Numbered from the stretch's first letter, positions 8,605 through 16,982 are shown. The stretch is 64,000 nucleotides of DNA from Gloeobacter kilaueensis JS1 (GCF_000484535.1 NC_022600.1:3782001-3846000), one strand, 5' to 3'. The notes: a model not told the origin generated them from the sequence alone. A program made the numbers and translations.

Positions 8605-9953
8605 GTTCTCAGTCGTAGCGGTAGACAGTCGCAGCGCAACAGGTCGTCAAGGTCTTCGCGCCTGAGGATCAAGCTGGAATCGCCCCCGCCTACCACCACC
8701 GCCGCCGGACGGCCAAGGCGATTGTAGTTCGAGGCCATACTACAGTTGTAAGCACCGGTGCCGAAGATCACCAGGCAATCTCCCTTTTCGGGTGGAGGCA
8801 GATCCACATCCCGCAGGAGCACATCGCCGGACTCGCAGTGCTTGCCAGCTACGGTCACCGTCGCGCTGCGCTCGTCGTTCATGCGGTTGGCCAGCGCAGC
8901 GGAGTAGCGGGCTCCGTAGGTAATGGGCCGGGGATTGTCGGACATGCCGCCGTCGATGGCAATGTAGGTGCGCACCCCCGGCACGGTCTTGGTCGAGCCG
9001 ACGGTGTAGGCGGTGATGCAGGCGGGGCCCACGAGGGAACGGCCCGGCTCGCACAACAATTTGGGTAAAGGCAACCGCTGCGCCTCACACGCCTGTACGA
9101 CCGCCTCACAGATGGTCTGCACCCACTGCTCGATGGACGGCGGGTCGTCAGCTTCGATGTAGCGAATCCCCAGGCCACCCCCGACGTTCAGCTCGTTAAA
9201 GTCGGCCAGTCCCAGGGCAGCGGCCTTGGCAAACCACTCCAAGAGCAGCTTTGCCACATCGGCGTGGGGAGCCAGCTCGAAGCTCTGAGAACCGATGTGG
9301 GCGTGCAGGCCGACCGCAACCAGTTGCGGGGTGGCCGCTAAAAAGGCGAGGACGTCGCCTAGATCTTCGAGGTTAAAGCCAAACTTGCTATCGACGTGGC
9401 CGGTACGAATGTAATCGTGCGTATGAATGTCGATGCCGGGGGTGACGCGCACCATCACCCGCACCGGTTCATCGGAGGCAGCCGCCTGGAGGGTCTGGAG
9501 GTCGAGCCAGTTGTCGGCCACGACGGTTGCGCGCACCGTAGCTGCCCGGCGAATTTCGGCTTCGGACTTGTTGTTGCCGTGCAGGTAGATCTGCTGGCCA
9601 GGCACACCGGCCAGCAGCGCCGTCTGCAATTCTCCTTCGGAGACCGCATCGATGCCCAGGCCGCACAGATGCACCAGCGCGCAGATGGCGAGGTTGCTCC
9701 AGGCTTTGCTGGCGTAGAGCACCTGGGAGGGGCCCGGATAGTAGCGCTCCAGCGCCTCGACGTACTGGCGGCAGCCCTCCCGCAGCGTCAGCTCATCGAC
9801 GATATAAAGCGGTGTGCCGAAGCGCCGGGCAAGTTCGACGACGTCGCAGCCGCCTACCACCAGGTGGCCCTGCCCATCGATCAGGGCACTCAGCGGTGTA
9901 AGAGATTGATTCGGAGAACGAGCGGCAACCATATTCCGGTAACAGTCGGGCAT
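8601..9953 (-). CDS. lysA: Diaminopimelate decarboxylase
   Basis: This PLP enzyme catalyses the last step of lysine synthesis, converting meso-diaminopimelate to L-lysine. VLYASKAW carries the PLP-binding Lys (about residue 83 from ATG 9953). HAHIGSQ, LNVGGGLGI, CEPGRSLVGPA and the C-terminal GAYNCSMASNYN follow in the order expected for fold-III decarboxylases. I chose ATG 9953 (450 residues); ATG 9932 is equally possible, and neither has a strong ribosome site. It is first in an operon with cdaA and uppS, linking lysine/cell-wall precursor supply to c-di-AMP and the lipid carrier. Confidence 0.95.
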   Translation of the reverse strand: MPDCYRNMVAARSPNQSLTPLSALIDGQGHLVVGGCDVVELARRFGTPLYIVDELTLREGCRQYVEALERYYPGPSQVLYASKAWSNLAICALVHLCGLGIDAVSEGELQTALLAGVPGQQIYLHGNNKSEAEIRRAATVRATVVADNWLDLQTLQAAASDEPVRVMVRVTPGIDIHTHDYIRTGHVDSKFGFNLEDLGDVLAFLAATPQLVAVGLHAHIGSQSFELAPHADVAKLLLEWFAKAAALGLADFNELNVGGGLGIRYIEADDPPSIEQWVQTICEAVVQACEAQRLPLPKLLCEPGRSLVGPACITAYTVGSTKTVPGVRTYIAIDGGMSDNPRPITYGARYSAALANRMNDERSATVTVAGKHCESGDVLLRDVDLPPPEKGDCLVIFGTGAYNCSMASNYNRLGRPAAVVVGGGDSSLILRREDLDDLLRCDCLPLRLRT

Positions 9954-10047
9954 TTCTAACAGTTTACCTGGAAGCACCCTCCGGCAGGACTGGCGTTTTG
10001 GCCTACTTTTGGCTGGTCCAAAAAGTGAGAAAGACTGGACGATCGGA

Positions 10048-10076
10048 TTGACAGCGGCAGAGCCCCTCCCTACGAT
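10048..10076 (+). promoter_or_regulatory. Sigma70-type promoter of the padR operon
   Basis: TTGACA at 10048-10053 is a perfect -35 box. A 17-base spacer leads to TACGAT at 10071-10076 as the -10 box. Transcription should start near 10083, a few bases before the palindrome at 10089. Confidence 0.7.
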
Positions 10077-10088
10077 TGCGAATGTCAG

Positions 10089-10107
10089 CATGTCGAAGCT
10101 CGACATG
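10089..10107. promoter_or_regulatory. Palindromic operator, probable PadR autoregulatory site
   Basis: CATGTCGA, a 3-base centre AGC, then TCGACATG form a perfect 19-bp palindrome. It contains the ATGT...ACAT layout known for PadR operators. It sits between the predicted transcription start and the AAGGAG ribosome site of the PadR gene, where bound repressor would block transcription. The link to this PadR is inferred from position and motif. Confidence 0.65.
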
Positions 10108-10122
10108 TAAGGAGAGCCGACG

Positions 10123-10515
10123 ATGGCCGACGCGCTTCCGGATCCCAGCAGTTATTTGCCGCTCACCGCTGCGATGTTTCACATTTTGCTTGCCCTGAGC
10201 GAAGGGGAGCGCCACGGCTACGCGATCATGCGCTCGGTCGAGCAGCGCAGCGCCGGTAAGATCCGTCTGGGTTCCGGTACGCTCTATCCTTCGATCAAGC
10301 GGATGCTCGCCGACGGCTGGATCGAGGAGGTCGGTTCGCGCTACGACCCGGACCTGGGAGGCGAGCAGCGCCGCTACTACCGGCTCACGTCCCTGGGGCG
10401 GCAGGTGGCACGGGCGGAGGCGGAGCGGCTTATGGATTTAGTCGATGCGGCCCGCGAGCGCCAGATCTTGCCTGCAGAGGGGACAGATAGCCTTGGCTCC
10501 TTGTTTGGCAACTGA
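10123..10515 (+). CDS. PadR family transcriptional repressor
   Basis: The 130-residue winged-helix protein has the typical PadR opening LTAAMFHILLALSEGERHGYAIMRSVEQRS, here cut by no insertion. The wing follows as LGSGTLYPSIKRMLADGWIEE, then GGEQRRYYRLTSLGRQVA. The C-terminal dimerisation helix is short, as in subfamily-2 members. An AAGGAG ribosome site precedes the ATG. The acyltransferase gene starts 5 bases downstream, so the regulator probably controls itself and that membrane enzyme through the palindrome at 10089. Confidence 0.92.
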   Translation: MADALPDPSSYLPLTAAMFHILLALSEGERHGYAIMRSVEQRSAGKIRLGSGTLYPSIKRMLADGWIEEVGSRYDPDLGGEQRRYYRLTSLGRQVARAEAERLMDLVDAARERQILPAEGTDSLGSLFGN

Positions 10516-10520
10516 AGGCA

Positions 10521-12194
10521 ATGGCAGGTGCTGTCCGCCGCTACGAACTCGACTGGCTGAAGGTCATCGTTACCCTGCTGGTGCTCTGCTTTCACACCGC
10601 CCGCGTCTTCGACAGCGAAGATTGGAACATCAAAAACGACCCGCTCTTAGAGCGCCGCGCTCCTATCGAGGCGCTGATAAAGGCGGGCAAGCACCAGGAG
10701 CCGCCTTTGATTGCCCCCGAGCGGGTGCGAGCCTTCCTCGCCTCCCGGCCCTTCGAGCGGACGGACCAGGAGGCTTTTGCGCGGATCACCACCAGCACCG
10801 ATCAGATTGTCCGCCTCGCAGGCGAACTGCAGACGGGCGTCGTCTACCAGTACTCGGCCCTTGCCGTGCTGCGCGCCGTGCGCGATCTGGCCGGTCCTGC
10901 CGGTGGACGGCTTTTGGCACTGGTACCGTCGGGCCGTCACTGGGCGCAGCAGATGGAGCGGGGTACGGGGATCGCTGCTATGGATCTCGAAAGCTTCCTG
11001 GCGCTGCCCCAGACCCGCCTGCCGCGCCACGTCTTTTTGATCGTCGATTATGCGGCGTTCGCGGGCGGCGAACAGCTCGAAGCATTGTTAGAGCGCGTTC
11101 GAGCTACCGACAGTCGGGCGCTGCTGGTCGGGCAGCCGGTGTTTCTGGGGGCGGATCTGCTGGTTTCTTTTCTCAACCAGTGGTTCATGCCGCTGTTTTT
11201 TTTGATCGCCGGGAGCGGTAGCTGGTTTGCGCTGGGGCGGCGCTCGGGCAGGCAGTACATCGTCGAGCGCACTGGGCGGCTCTTTGTGCCTTTTTTATTC
11301 GGGACTCTCGTCATCGTTCCACCCCAGGCGTACTGCCAGTGGCTCACTGCTGCCACCGAGCCGGTAGCTTACCTGCAGTTTTATCCCCGGTTTTTAGGGC
11401 TGACGTTTTTTAGGGGAGCGCCGGAGTGGGGGCATCTCTGGTTTGTGATCTATCTATTTGTCTTCTCGCTGGTGGCGCTGCCGCTGTTTCTCTGGCTGCG
11501 CCGCCCGGCGGGGCAAAGGCTGCTGGAGCGGCTGGGTAGCTGGTGCGAAAAACCAGCGGTGATTTTGCTGGCAGGGGTGCCGGTGGCCGTAGTGGAAGCA
11601 GCACTGCGGGGCCGCTGGGGCTTTGGCCACTACAACTTGATCGATGACTGGTCGGATGTCTGCTACTACCTGCTCTTTTTTGTCTACGGCTACTTGCTGG
11701 CGGCGGACGAGCGCTTTGGCCGGGCGATCGACAGACTCTGGCCACTCGCGCTTGGGCTGGCCGGTATTCTCATGGTCGGGATGTTCAGCCTGAGCTATCT
11801 GGATCTGGCTCCCGATCGCGGCTATTCCCCGGCCTACCTGACAGTGATCTCGCTGCACGGCCTGCGCGCCTGGCTGTGGTTGGTGGGCATCCTCGGCCTG
11901 GCGCGGCGCGCCCTCAACTTCGAGAATCCCTTTTTGCGCTACGCCGGCGAAGCGGCCTACCCGTTCTACATCCTGCACCAGACCGTGATCATCGTCGTCG
12001 GCTTTTTTGTCGTGCGCTGGAGCCTCACAGCACCGCTCAAATTTGGAGCGATTGCCCTGGCCTCGCTGATCCTCACCCTCGCCCTCTACGAACTGGGGGT
12101 GCGCCGCCTGGCCCTCACCCGCCTGCTTTTTGGCCTCAAGAGACACCGCCCCAGGCTGTCCCAGGCACAAACCGCTTCTGCCACCCTCAAATAG
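10521..12194 (+). CDS. Membrane acyltransferase (acyltransferase-3 family) with a large soluble insertion
   Basis: Family members move acyl groups onto sugars or lipids at the cytoplasmic membrane. Helix 1 holds the expected ELDWLKVIVTLLVLCFHTARVF, where His25 is the likely catalytic base. The remaining membrane helices start at about residue 213 (FLNQWFMPLFFLIAG) and continue to about 530 (roughly ten segments). Between them, about residues 41-212 form a charged, non-membrane block; relatives I know of pass almost directly from helix 1 to the FLNQW helix. The insertion has alternating helix/strand character (ALAVLRAVRDLAG, HVFLIVDYAAF) but no motif I recognise. The gene shares the PadR operon. 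Confidence 0.85.
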   Translation: MAGAVRRYELDWLKVIVTLLVLCFHTARVFDSEDWNIKNDPLLERRAPIEALIKAGKHQEPPLIAPERVRAFLASRPFERTDQEAFARITTSTDQIVRLAGELQTGVVYQYSALAVLRAVRDLAGPAGGRLLALVPSGRHWAQQMERGTGIAAMDLESFLALPQTRLPRHVFLIVDYAAFAGGEQLEALLERVRATDSRALLVGQPVFLGADLLVSFLNQWFMPLFFLIAGSGSWFALGRRSGRQYIVERTGRLFVPFLFGTLVIVPPQAYCQWLTAATEPVAYLQFYPRFLGLTFFRGAPEWGHLWFVIYLFVFSLVALPLFLWLRRPAGQRLLERLGSWCEKPAVILLAGVPVAVVEAALRGRWGFGHYNLIDDWSDVCYYLLFFVYGYLLAADERFGRAIDRLWPLALGLAGILMVGMFSLSYLDLAPDRGYSPAYLTVISLHGLRAWLWLVGILGLARRALNFENPFLRYAGEAAYPFYILHQTVIIVVGFFVVRWSLTAPLKFGAIALASLILTLALYELGVRRLALTRLLFGLKRHRPRLSQAQTASATLK

Positions 12195-12271
12195 GACCGC
12201 CCTGTCTGGGAAATTGCACAGCTCCGTCTAACTAAAATGGACTTAAATAGCTTGGGTAGTCCAGTTTGAAT

Positions 12272-12339
12272 GTATCTGACATCCGACACAGATACTGTAA
12301 GCTGTACAGCAGTATCCCGCACCAGCACCTCGGTGCTGG
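12272..12339 (+). promoter_or_regulatory. Leader with mutually exclusive inverted repeats upstream of the hydrolase-EAD gene
   Basis: GTATCTG (12272-12278) pairs with CAGATAC (12289-12295), while the overlapping GATACTG (12291-12297) pairs with CAGTATC (12310-12316). Only one stem can form at a time. A palindrome GCTGTACAGC lies at 12301-12310. A 7-bp hairpin, CCAGCAC (12322-12328) with GTGCTGG (12333-12339), ends 22 bases before the ATG. This could be an attenuator-like RNA or a set of protein sites on DNA. Confidence 0.4.
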
Positions 12340-12360
12340 CTTCCTTCCTTGAGGCTTTTC

Positions 12361-13548
12361 ATGAGCGAACTCATTCCTATCCTCGGTACTCGCGCTCCCG
12401 ACCGTCGCGGCGATGTCGTCTTCATCCATGGGCTGAACGGTGATCCCCGCGCTACCTGGCAGCCAGAGGAGCAACCCGACCGCTTCTGGCCCAACTGGCT
12501 CGGTGAGGACATCGCCAGTATCGGAGTCTGGTCTTTGGGCTACTCGGTAAGTTCCTTCGGTTGGAAGGGAAGCACCATGCCTCTGGCCGATCGCGCTGTC
12601 AATGCTCTGGTGCTGCTGGAGACAAATAGCATAGGCACTGAGAAGCCGGTAGTCTTCATTGCCCACTCACTGGGCGGACTGCTAGTCAAAGAGATGCTTA
12701 GAAAAGCTACCTATGGTAGTGTCCCGGAGGGTGAAGCCTTAGCAGAGCACACGCGGGGAGTGGTCTTTCTATCTACGCCCCATTCAGGCTCTAACCTGGC
12801 GAATTTTGTGAGCTACCTGAAATTTCTACTGCCGACGGTGAGTATCAGTGAATTGAATACGCAGGAACCGCGCTTGCGGGAACTCAACAGCTGGTACCGC
12901 AATAACGTCCAGAAGCTAAGCATCAAGACACAGGTGTACTGCGAACGCAAACCTACTCCAGCCGGGAGAAACTGGCTTGGCCAACTTGTGAGCACGATAG
13001 TAGTAGATGCGAGTAGTGCCGATCCCGGCTTGGCAGGAGTGACGGCGGTGCCGATGGATGACGACCACATCACCATCAGCCGTCCAGAACGCGGTGGGAT
13101 GCTCTATAAGCGCATCCGGGGCTTTGTCGAGGAGCAATTCGACCAGCCATTACCTTCCACCCAGAATGCCGCAGCTTCCAGAAGAGACGAGCCTCCTACT
13201 AGCAGCGAGGGGGACGTGGCGATTGGAGGCAACGTGGTAGGCGGGGTAATCGTTACTGGCGATGGCAATGTAATTCATATGGGAGAAGCACCGCCGGATC
13301 AGCAGGGACATCCAGGAAGGGATGTCCTACCGGACCTGCAGACACTGGTCAACACACTCAACCGCCTGCTGCCTGTGCAGCTTAGCCAGTTGTTCCTGAT
13401 CCTGCAGGTGCCTCCTGAAATAATGCCTGGCACCGGTGCTCTCCACGGCGAGCGCGTCATTGCCCTGATCCAGTGGTCGCAGAGTTCGACAGGAGCTGGA
13501 TTGGCTCGAATTCAAGAAGAGCTAGATAAGATTCTCCGTTCCCAATAA
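12361..13548 (+). CDS. Alpha/beta hydrolase (lipase-like) with a C-terminal EAD1-like domain
   Basis: The 395-residue product has a SERAC1/PGAP1-like hydrolase at about 18-260. GDVVFIHGLNG gives the oxyanion region, AHSLGGLL the nucleophile Ser103, STPHSGS a typical lipase strand, and MDDDHITIS the probable catalytic His236. A linker (about 262-325) contains a short glycine beta segment, GGNVVGGVIVTGDGNVI. Residues about 326-392 form a helical domain, TLNRLLPVQLSQL through GERVIALIQWS, also present in the STAND NTPase at 16983. Such effector-associated domains are proposed to recruit effectors to STAND NTPases carrying the same domain. The start at ATG 12361 follows TGAGG. A membrane-lipid target is speculation. 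Confidence 0.82.
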   Translation: MSELIPILGTRAPDRRGDVVFIHGLNGDPRATWQPEEQPDRFWPNWLGEDIASIGVWSLGYSVSSFGWKGSTMPLADRAVNALVLLETNSIGTEKPVVFIAHSLGGLLVKEMLRKATYGSVPEGEALAEHTRGVVFLSTPHSGSNLANFVSYLKFLLPTVSISELNTQEPRLRELNSWYRNNVQKLSIKTQVYCERKPTPAGRNWLGQLVSTIVVDASSADPGLAGVTAVPMDDDHITISRPERGGMLYKRIRGFVEEQFDQPLPSTQNAAASRRDEPPTSSEGDVAIGGNVVGGVIVTGDGNVIHMGEAPPDQQGHPGRDVLPDLQTLVNTLNRLLPVQLSQLFLILQVPPEIMPGTGALHGERVIALIQWSQSSTGAGLARIQEELDKILRSQ

Positions 13549-13597
13549 CTCTTCCACTATCACTGGGTCCGTTGCGGAGCGTGCCTCACACGGAAGA

Positions 13598-13806
13598 TCA
13601 GAGCTGCTCCAGAACCCACACAATAGCTTCTAGTCCGCAACCGCCCGTGCCTTCGGCCCAACTCACCAGTGCATAAGTCCTGTCTCCGTGGGGCGCACCT
13701 GATCCAGGAAGCACTCCAGGCGGCACTTTCAGCGCGAATATCAGCAAGTTCAACTGTGGAGGTGCCAGTTTGTTGAGCCGCTGAATGAATAGCAATCGTT
13801 CTTCTA
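13598..13806 (-). pseudogene. EAD1-like domain fragment
   Basis: The frame reads VEERLLFIQRLNKL, then PPQLNLLIFALKVPP, then PHGDRTYALVSWAEGTGG, ending LEAIVWVLEQL and a stop. It matches the helical domain of the neighbouring hydrolase and STAND proteins position for position, including the LP, HGDR and W residues. It lacks its own credible start and follows the linker frame after an apparent -1 shift near 13806. Confidence 0.6.
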
Positions 13807-14050
13807 CGGTGTGGAGTCGGGAATTGGGGATCCCGGTGTGCCTGGAGGCTGGTTCGGTGTTCGTGTGGGATCGGAGAAGTCTCCGGCAGCCTGTACTCGG
13901 ACGTGGCTTGCGATGATTTCTGTTGCCTCGCCTGGGGTGATGATTCCTTGCTCTAACAAGGTGCGGGTCAGTTCAACCTGGCACTTGAGTCGAGAGATAA
14001 GATTTTCCGGGTCGGGAGGACTCATAAAGAAAGCGCGACCTTGGAAAACT

Positions 14051-14812
14051 TCAGGTGTCAGTGCTGCCGGGCGTATTTGCTTCTGGCCTCGGCGCTCGAG
14101 CTCGATCTGCACCCGTGTCTTTGCTTTGGATCACATCCTGTTGAATATGGGCAAGGTTGTCCAGGACACGCTTCACCTCGGGATGCTCAGGCCCAAGAGC
14201 ATATTCGAGGATGCTTACTGCGCGTTCCAATAGCGAGAGTGCTTCGCCTCTATTACCCTTGAGTTGCCAAATCTGGGCGAGGTTGTTCAATACGATGCCC
14301 ACGCGCGGATGTTCAGGGCCGAGCTGGCGAACAGTAATATCGAGAGCCCGCATAAGCAGATTTTCAGAAGTGTTCAGTTCACCCTGCTGCAAATACGCCT
14401 CGCCCAGGTTATTGACCAAAAGGGCAACATCTGGGTGATCTGGCCCCAAAAGGCGTTCTTTGGCTCTCAATACCGCTTCAAAGTTCTGAATAGCAGCAGA
14501 AGTCTCCCCAGCCTCTAGCTGCAAAGTGATCAGATTACTGAGTGTGGCAAGGGTACTGGGATGTTCTGGGCCCAATATTGTTTGCTGGTATTCAAGAGCA
14601 TCTGTGAGGTGCTTTCCTGCTGCGTCGAAGTTCTCTTGCCGCTGGCGGAGCACAGCGAGTTCTCCAAGTGCCATTGCGTATTCGATATTTGATCCTGGAG
14701 AAGTAGTTGAAGCCTCACCGAGATAGGCTGCACGCTGCAGAAAATCCTCCGATTCGGCATACCTGCCTTGTTCGGATAACAACCCGGCAAATGATCTGCT
14801 ATACCCTTGCAC
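14051..14812 (-). pseudogene. TPR-rich fragment, middle part of the broken gene
   Basis: Kinesin-light-chain-style TPRs of 42 residues are clear: LGPEHPSTLATLSNL, LGPDHPDVALLVNNLGEAYL and LGPEHPRVGIVLNNLAQIW, each followed by an amphipathic helix. The apparent GTG start overlaps the end of the previous fragment by 14 bases in another frame. The tail (SKDTGADRARAPRPEA...) loses TPR character, and coding sense passes to a third frame near 14110. Confidence 0.6.
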
Positions 14813-15341
14813 CTAAGGCAGGCATTGCGTCAGAGTTATCCTCTAAGATCTCGAGAATTTCGCTGTACAGGCTTTCGGCTTCCCCATAGAGGCCCTGAGC
14901 CTGGCGAGTGTGGGCCAGTTCTAGCAACACCTGTGCCAGAAGCGGAGCAGGCCATTCTCTGGGTCTGGGAACGAGCAACTGGACAAGCAGGGCTGCAGCC
15001 CTCTCATACTGCCCTCTCAGGTTGTGGAGCGCCGCCAGGTTGGCGTAAAGCCGGGGGGCAACTGGATCCGAGGAGGGCAGAGTTTCCAGTAACTGCTGGA
15101 GTAAGACCTCCGCTTTTTCGTACAGCCCCTGAGTGGTATAAAAAGTCGCGAGATATTCGCGGCAATCCAGGTTCTGGGTACGCAAAATCGACCCGATACT
15201 TTCGATCAGATCACGATCGAGGGCGAGTTCCCGGACAAGTTGATTGGCAGCGGCGCGCTCTTTGAGATCTACAAAATTGTGCCCTGAAGCTTTAATCAAG
15301 ATTTCAAAGGCATCATCTAGATCCGCTCTCCTGTGCCCCAC
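14799..15341 (-). pseudogene. TPR-rich fragment, N-terminal part of the broken gene
   Basis: This 180-codon open segment contains at least three TPR-like helical pairs, for example FYTTQGLYEKAEVLLQQLL, LHNLRGQYERAAALLVQLL and TRQAQGLYGEAESLYSEIL. It has no start with a good ribosome site; frame is open upstream as SYGFYEAAVGHRRADLDDAF to the IS edge. It ends at a TAG inside a TPR unit whose second half lies in the next frame. Confidence 0.55.
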
Positions 15342-15372
15342 AGCTGCTTCATAAAAGCCATAGCTAGAAGTC

Positions 15373-15421
15373 TGGAGTGAACCCCTCAGATGAGACAGTC
15401 TTCTGGCCTTCTTAAGTGGGT
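15373..15421. repeat. Left terminal inverted repeat of the decayed IS
   Basis: TGGAGTGAACCCCTCAGATG and the following TGAGACAG/GCCTTCTT blocks match the reverse complement of the right end with a handful of mismatches and one gap. Confidence 0.8.
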
Positions 15422-16320
15422 TGGCTTGTCAGACTTGTCTCACGAGCAATGCTTGCCTCGAACTCTACAGGCGGCAAGTACCCAAGCGATGAGTGCAATC
15501 GCTTCTGATTATAAACCTCCTCGATAAATCGAGCAATATTCTCTTTGACCTCCCGATAGCTTGTGTACTCGTTCAGTAGCACCTCCTCATACTTCAACGT
15601 CTTCATGAATGACTCGACGAAGGCATTATCATAGGGATTCGCTCGACGGCTCATACTGATGGTAATTCTACTTGCCTGAAGCAATTCCACATACGCTTTG
15701 GCTGCATACTGGACCCCCCGGTCAGAATGATGCACCAACCCTTCCGCTACACTTCGCTTCTCAAGGGCCATCCGTAAAGCAGAGAGCGTCAGCTCCCCAT
15801 CAATATTTCGACTCAAGGCCCAACCAATCACGCGCCGACTATAGCGGTCAAGAATTACCGCCAAGTACACAAACTCCTCCAAAAGACGAATGTACGTTAT
15901 GTCGGATATCCACAACTGATTCAAACCCGTCAACACCATGTCCTTAGCCAAATTCGGATACACTGGAAGCCCGTGTTCTGAATCTGTTGTACGAACAAAA
16001 GCCTTGCGACGCACACATAGCAGGTTATCTGACCGCATCAATCGCAAGACACGCTTGTGGCCTGCCCCCCGAATGGGGGGTTAACACACCAACCTTTCCG
16101 CTGTAAGGCCGTTGTGACTCTCCTATAGCCATAGCCTGGAAATTCCAGACAAATCAGCTGCATCTGATGCCGCAGTTCGATGTCGTCAGCATCTTCAGTT
16201 GCCTCGAATCGCTCTCCTTGTCGATAAAAGCTACTGCGAGGAACACCGGCCCACTTACACATCGTAGCAACCGATTGTTCTGCTGAACACTCTGCAATCA
16301 CTCGGTAGATGATGGTGGTG
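15412..16320 (-). pseudogene. IS3-family orfB transposase, disrupted by a 20-bp insertion
   Basis: The integrase core carries the DDE residues in NQLWISDITYIRL, VHHSDRGVQYAA and NPYDNAFVESFMKTLKYEE. The N-terminal segment (TTIIYRVIAECSAEQSV through KGWCVN) and the rest (HKRVLRLMRSDN onward) are separated by 20 extra bases at 16060-16079, which shift the frame. Without them GWCVN-HKRVLRLM is the continuous sequence normal for the family. Confidence 0.85.
16060..16079. repeat. 20-bp GC hairpin inserted in the transposase gene
   Basis: The inserted bases contain six C and six G residues around GAAT, a near-perfect hairpin. The insertion breaks orfB between codons for Asn and His that should be adjacent. 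No target duplication is obvious. Confidence 0.6.
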
Positions 16321-16622
16321 ACCTCCGTTCTTTGGTCAGCTTCTCTAAGCGCTCCAAGACTTTTTTAAAACTGATTTTCCATGGTAAGCTTACCGACCAT
16401 TTGTTCCAGTTCGGCGATGCGCTGCTGCTCCCGTTTTTGGGTCGTACTGTTTCGCAGGAATGCCTATTGGGGATTGTTGCGGTATTGCGTGCACCAATGG
16501 GTAACAAGATTGGGATGGAGAGCGTGGAATCTGGCGACCTGGGCGACAGTGCTACCAGCCTCTACTTCTCGAACAATCTGTAGTTTGAACTCAGGATTGA
16601 AAGAACGACGGGTTTTGGACAT
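16298..16622 (-). pseudogene. IS3-family orfA, with in-frame stop
   Basis: From ATG 16622 the frame reads MSKTRRSFNPEFKLQIVREV, a helix-turn-helix orfA start, and meets TAG at 16464-16466 (codon 53). Beyond it the leucine-zipper part AELEQMVGKLTMEN is still recognisable. A shifted frame then gives KKVLERLEKLTKERR near an A6G-type run at 16361-16366. Confidence 0.75.
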
Positions 16623-16643
16623 GTGTTACTTCTCCGTGGTTTG

Positions 16644-16693
16644 ACCCACTGAAGAAGGCTGAGAAAACTGTCTCACTATAAGGGTTCAGTCCA
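16644..16693. repeat. Right terminal inverted repeat of the decayed IS
   Basis: Read on the minus strand it begins TGGACTGAACCCTTATAG and then TGAGACAG, the counterpart of the left end. Confidence 0.8.
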
Positions 16694-16982
16694 GTCACTA
16701 GAATTACTCCCGCGCCCGGTGGCACTGCTGTTCAACGTTGCCAGCAGCCCCGTCTCTTGAGTGCTTTTCCCAAGCAAGGACTTGCTGCGTGTCACCCAAG
16801 TATAACTTCGCGTTTAGATCCTGCACCCGGCAGCAAGTGTGAGTGGAACTACTCCTGGTGAGCCGCCTTCAGCCTGGATCGCAACTTATCTTTCAACCTT
16901 TGGCTGGAACGGGAACGGTTATCAGCGGGGAAAAGTGCATGAGAAGATGATTTCGAGCGTAGGATAACAGCGAAAGCCTGAT
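16694..16982 (+). other. 289-bp region between the IS and the STAND gene
   Basis: After the GTC duplication this holds the upstream region of the STAND gene. On the minus strand a short open frame (...PPGAGVILVTSSYGFYEAA once the IS is removed) may be the original 5' part of the broken TPR gene. No promoter box stands out. Confidence 0.4.

Larger units (their letters stand above)
13598..15372 (-). pseudogene. Broken TPR protein gene with a terminal EAD1-like domain
   Basis: Read from right to left, this stretch makes sense as one protein only if the frame changes three times. The pieces are TPR repeats (15341-14799), more TPRs (14812-14051), a linker segment (14112-13804) and an EAD1-like domain (13795-13598). 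The first break sits at GCAAGGG near 14805, where the TPR pattern resumes in the next frame after a TAG. The EAD piece aligns closely with those of the hydrolase and the STAND protein. Open frame also continues upstream of 15341 to the edge of the IS element at 15373, so the 5' end is probably cut by it. Decay is the simplest reading. Separate overlapping small genes are a less likely alternative. Confidence 0.65.
15373..16693 (-). mobile_element. Decayed IS3-family element (1321 bp)
   Basis: Imperfect terminal inverted repeats of about 48 bp run inward from TGGAGTGAACCC at 15373 and, on the other strand, TGGACTGAACCC at 16693. Both continue with TGAGACAG and GCCTTCTT blocks. The 3-base direct repeat GTC (15370-15372 and 16694-16696) looks like the target duplication. 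Inside are orfA and orfB on the minus strand. Both are damaged by a nonsense codon, frame changes and a 20-base insertion, so the copy should not move on its own. It sits between the broken TPR gene and the STAND gene. Confidence 0.88.

Noticed and set aside
15391-16675. Shorter limits for the decayed IS starting at TGAGACAG
   Set aside because: Flanks then show no duplication, while the inverted repeat clearly continues outward to TGGA(G/C)TGAACCC, where GTC duplications appear.
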